Source of the DNA: CAZADH01 sp964483805 | GTDB lineage: Bacteria > Muiribacteriota > Ozemobacteria > Ozemobacterales > Ozemobacteraceae | Length of the DNA: 17,380 nt | Assembly: GCA_964483805.1 (NCBI GenBank) | Contig: CAZADH010000122.1 | Span: 1-17,380, forward strand | Direction: 5' to 3' | In this document: positions 16,351-17,380 of the stretch, one piece after another | Numbering within the stretch: position 1 is the first letter of the stretch | Layout of the letters: every line of letters starts with the position of its first letter | The notes under the pieces: generated by a model | Told to the model about the DNA's origin: nothing | Database searches by the model: none | Seen by the model: the letters and a program-made list of their open reading frames with translations, nothing else | Made by a program: the position numbers and the translations under genes

Positions 16351-16761
16351 ATGCCCACCTTCCTGTCGTGCAAAACGTGCGGAACCATCATCTCGACGTC
16401 GTCGCGAGATGGGTCCTGCGCGGAGTGCCGCAAGCGAGACCAGGACGACGTCGATCGCGTTCGTGAGTATTTGAAAACACACCCGACCGCCAAACTCGAT
16501 CAGGTGGTGGCCGAGGCGCACGTTCCCGTGGTCTCGATCACCCGCTATCTCGAGAGCGGGCAGCTCGACGGCATTCCGCATAACCTCGGCAAACCCTGTC
16601 GAACGTGTGGCACCAACATCCATTCCGGCAAGGTCTGTCAGGATTGCATGCGCGAGATTCAGCGACATATTCACGATCTGAAACTCACCATCGAGAAGAA
16701 GCGCGACGGGGGCGGCGACGACGACGACGGCATGTTCACGAAACGCACTCGCGGTCAGTGA
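16351..16761 (+). CDS. Double zinc-ribbon protein, YvyF/flagellar-operon-protein-like
   Basis: This 136-aa soluble protein has two CxxC...CxxC zinc ribbons: C7/C10 with C23/C26, and C83/C86 with C96/C99. They flank a helical segment (about residues 32-72: VDRVREYLKTHPTAKLDQVV, then a turn and ITRYLESGQLDG) that looks like a small winged or helix-turn-helix module. That order resembles the N-terminal ribbon plus EYL...I..YI..G.L segment of YvyF-type proteins found in flagellar operons of Firmicutes, an affinity I recall rather than tested. The tail is charged, with a run of Asp. ATG 16351 has GGAG 7 nt upstream (16340-16343). It may be a regulator or a metal-dependent binding protein; there are no flagellar neighbours here to support motility. 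Confidence 0.8.
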   Translation: MPTFLSCKTCGTIISTSSRDGSCAECRKRDQDDVDRVREYLKTHPTAKLDQVVAEAHVPVVSITRYLESGQLDGIPHNLGKPCRTCGTNIHSGKVCQDCMREIQRHIHDLKLTIEKKRDGGGDDDDGMFTKRTRGQ

Positions 16762-16823
16762 TCGCGAGCACCGCCAACCGCGAGAACCGTCGACAAGCCT
16801 GACCGGCGACAACCGCAAGAGCG

Positions 16824-17039
16824 ATGAGCGAATCGAATCGCCGCCGTGGGATAGATTGCCGTCGGTGTCAGCATTATTACATCACCTGGGAACCTGACAT
16901 GCCGCACGGATGCAGGGTGCACGGATTCAAGTCCCGTGCCCTGCCCTCGCGCGTGGTGTTTCAATCGTCGGGACAAGAGTGTCTCGGTTTCACTGCGAAG
17001 CCCTCTGCACCCGCGCGAAACAGACCGCCTGCACGCTAG
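16824..17039 (+). CDS. Small conserved cysteine protein (often labelled uracil-DNA glycosylase-like)
   Basis: This 71-aa protein has CRRCQHYYITWEPDMPHGCR near its start (C12, C15, C30) and SGQECLGF (C53), with GFKSRALPS between. I recall a widespread family of about 70-residue proteins with CxxCxHYYxTWxxxxPxGC and GFKS.xLPS, especially in Desulfobacterota, that is frequently misnamed uracil-DNA glycosylase; the protein is far too short to be that enzyme. Four cysteines plus His17/His28/His33 suggest a bound metal. It lies 62 nt after the zinc-ribbon gene, same strand, and may share its transcript. The last residues after about 57 (PSAPARNRPPAR) are unconserved in look. Role unknown. Confidence 0.8.
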   Translation: MSESNRRRGIDCRRCQHYYITWEPDMPHGCRVHGFKSRALPSRVVFQSSGQECLGFTAKPSAPARNRPPAR

Positions 17040-17175
17040 AAAACGACTGCCGACCCGCCCCAACAATCCGCCGGCCGATTCGACGCGCGCAACCAGAAAC
17101 CTACCCCCAAACGTGCACCGTATGCGGCACGGCACGGTGCCCCGCCACGACAAAAAATGGGGCAATTATGGGGGC

Positions 17176-17204
17176 TTGAAATTCCCATGAATTCGCGCTA
17201 CATT
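17176..17204 (+). promoter_or_regulatory. Sigma70-type promoter upstream of the exported protein
   Basis: TTGAAA (17176-17181, five of six -35 matches) and TACATT (17199-17204, four of six -10 matches) are separated by exactly 17 bp. The start would be near 17211, leaving a leader of about 100 nt before the ATG at 17315. Apart from this I see nothing coding or structured in the 275-bp gap 17040-17314. Confidence 0.5.
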
Positions 17205-17314
17205 TGCGCCAATCGTCGATTCATTCGGCACAGTCACGGTGGTGTGCCCCGACCAGCGCACGGCGCACGGGCCACTGCACGAGGCGAACAAATTCGAGAA
17301 GGGGGAACAGGATA

Positions 17315-17380
17315 ATGCGTCGTCAGAGTTTTGTCATGGTGCTCTTGGCCCTTGCACTGGCAGTAGTCGTACCCACAACG
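17315..17380 (+). CDS. Start of an exported protein, 3'-truncated by window
   Basis: Only 22 codons are visible: MRRQSFVMVLLALALAVVVP followed by TT. Two arginines then a hydrophobic run are a clear Sec-type signal peptide. ATG 17315 has purine-rich AAGGGGGAACAGGA just upstream, fitting a ribosome site, and a candidate promoter about 110 nt away. The mature protein lies outside the window, so its function cannot be stated. Confidence 0.75.
   Translation, partial: MRRQSFVMVLLALALAVVVPTT

Noticed and set aside
16748..16784. Inverted repeat CTCGCGGT / ACCGCGAG around the zinc-ribbon stop codon.
   Set aside because: The loop is 21 nt and there is no U-rich tail, so it does not qualify as an intrinsic terminator; it may be chance in GC-rich DNA.
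16921..16945. GGATTCAAGTCCCGTGCC resembles a tRNA T-arm.
   Set aside because: No matching acceptor, D-arm or anticodon arm lies upstream, and the bases encode the conserved GFKSRALP of the 71-aa protein.

Overview
This is a GC-rich bacterial chromosome window (about 60% GC by eye) with dense coding, Shine-Dalgarno-led genes and frequent GTG/TTG starts. The core genes (ftsK, rimO, pgsA, cinA) are bacterial. I cannot assign a phylum. The mixture of a small CxxC/HYYITW protein of the type common in Desulfobacterota-like lineages, a YvyF-like double zinc ribbon and giant TPR proteins suggests an uncultured or deep-branching diderm-like bacterium, but that is inference.

Layout. Positions 1-1890 (+) hold the C-terminal two thirds of an FtsK/SpoIIIE DNA translocase, with its 5' end outside the window. 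Positions 2069-11549 (+) hold two giant tetratricopeptide-repeat genes of 1626 and 1535 codons. They overlap by 8 nt and are almost certainly co-translated. Each carries about 40 TPR units and no visible catalytic domain. The first begins with a five-cysteine cluster. A strong GC hairpin with a U-rich tail (11599-11621) closes this unit and separates it from a convergent operon.

Positions 11626-16189 (-) form that operon, read right to left: rimO (ribosomal protein S12 methylthiotransferase), pgsA (phosphatidylglycerophosphate synthase), cinA, a class I SAM methyltransferase and a small single-pass membrane protein with an acidic LLP-rich tail. In many bacteria ftsK, rimO, pgsA and cinA lie together in one direction. 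Here ftsK lies on the opposite strand and the giant TPR pair sits between it and the rest, which suggests rearrangement or insertion.

From 16189 to the end, a divergent promoter region with overlapping -10 boxes drives rimO leftward and a 136-aa protein with two zinc ribbons rightward. A 71-aa cysteine-containing protein follows. Then comes a 275-bp non-coding stretch with a plausible promoter, and the first 22 codons of an exported protein cut off by the window end.

The housekeeping genes are conventional apart from a CinA whose C-terminal amidase-like domain has lost several signature residues. The most unusual content is the pair of giant TPR proteins. The C-terminal end of the second resembles an irregular module near the N-terminus of the first. 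A paired scaffold or superhelical assembly is a reasonable hypothesis; their actual function is unknown.
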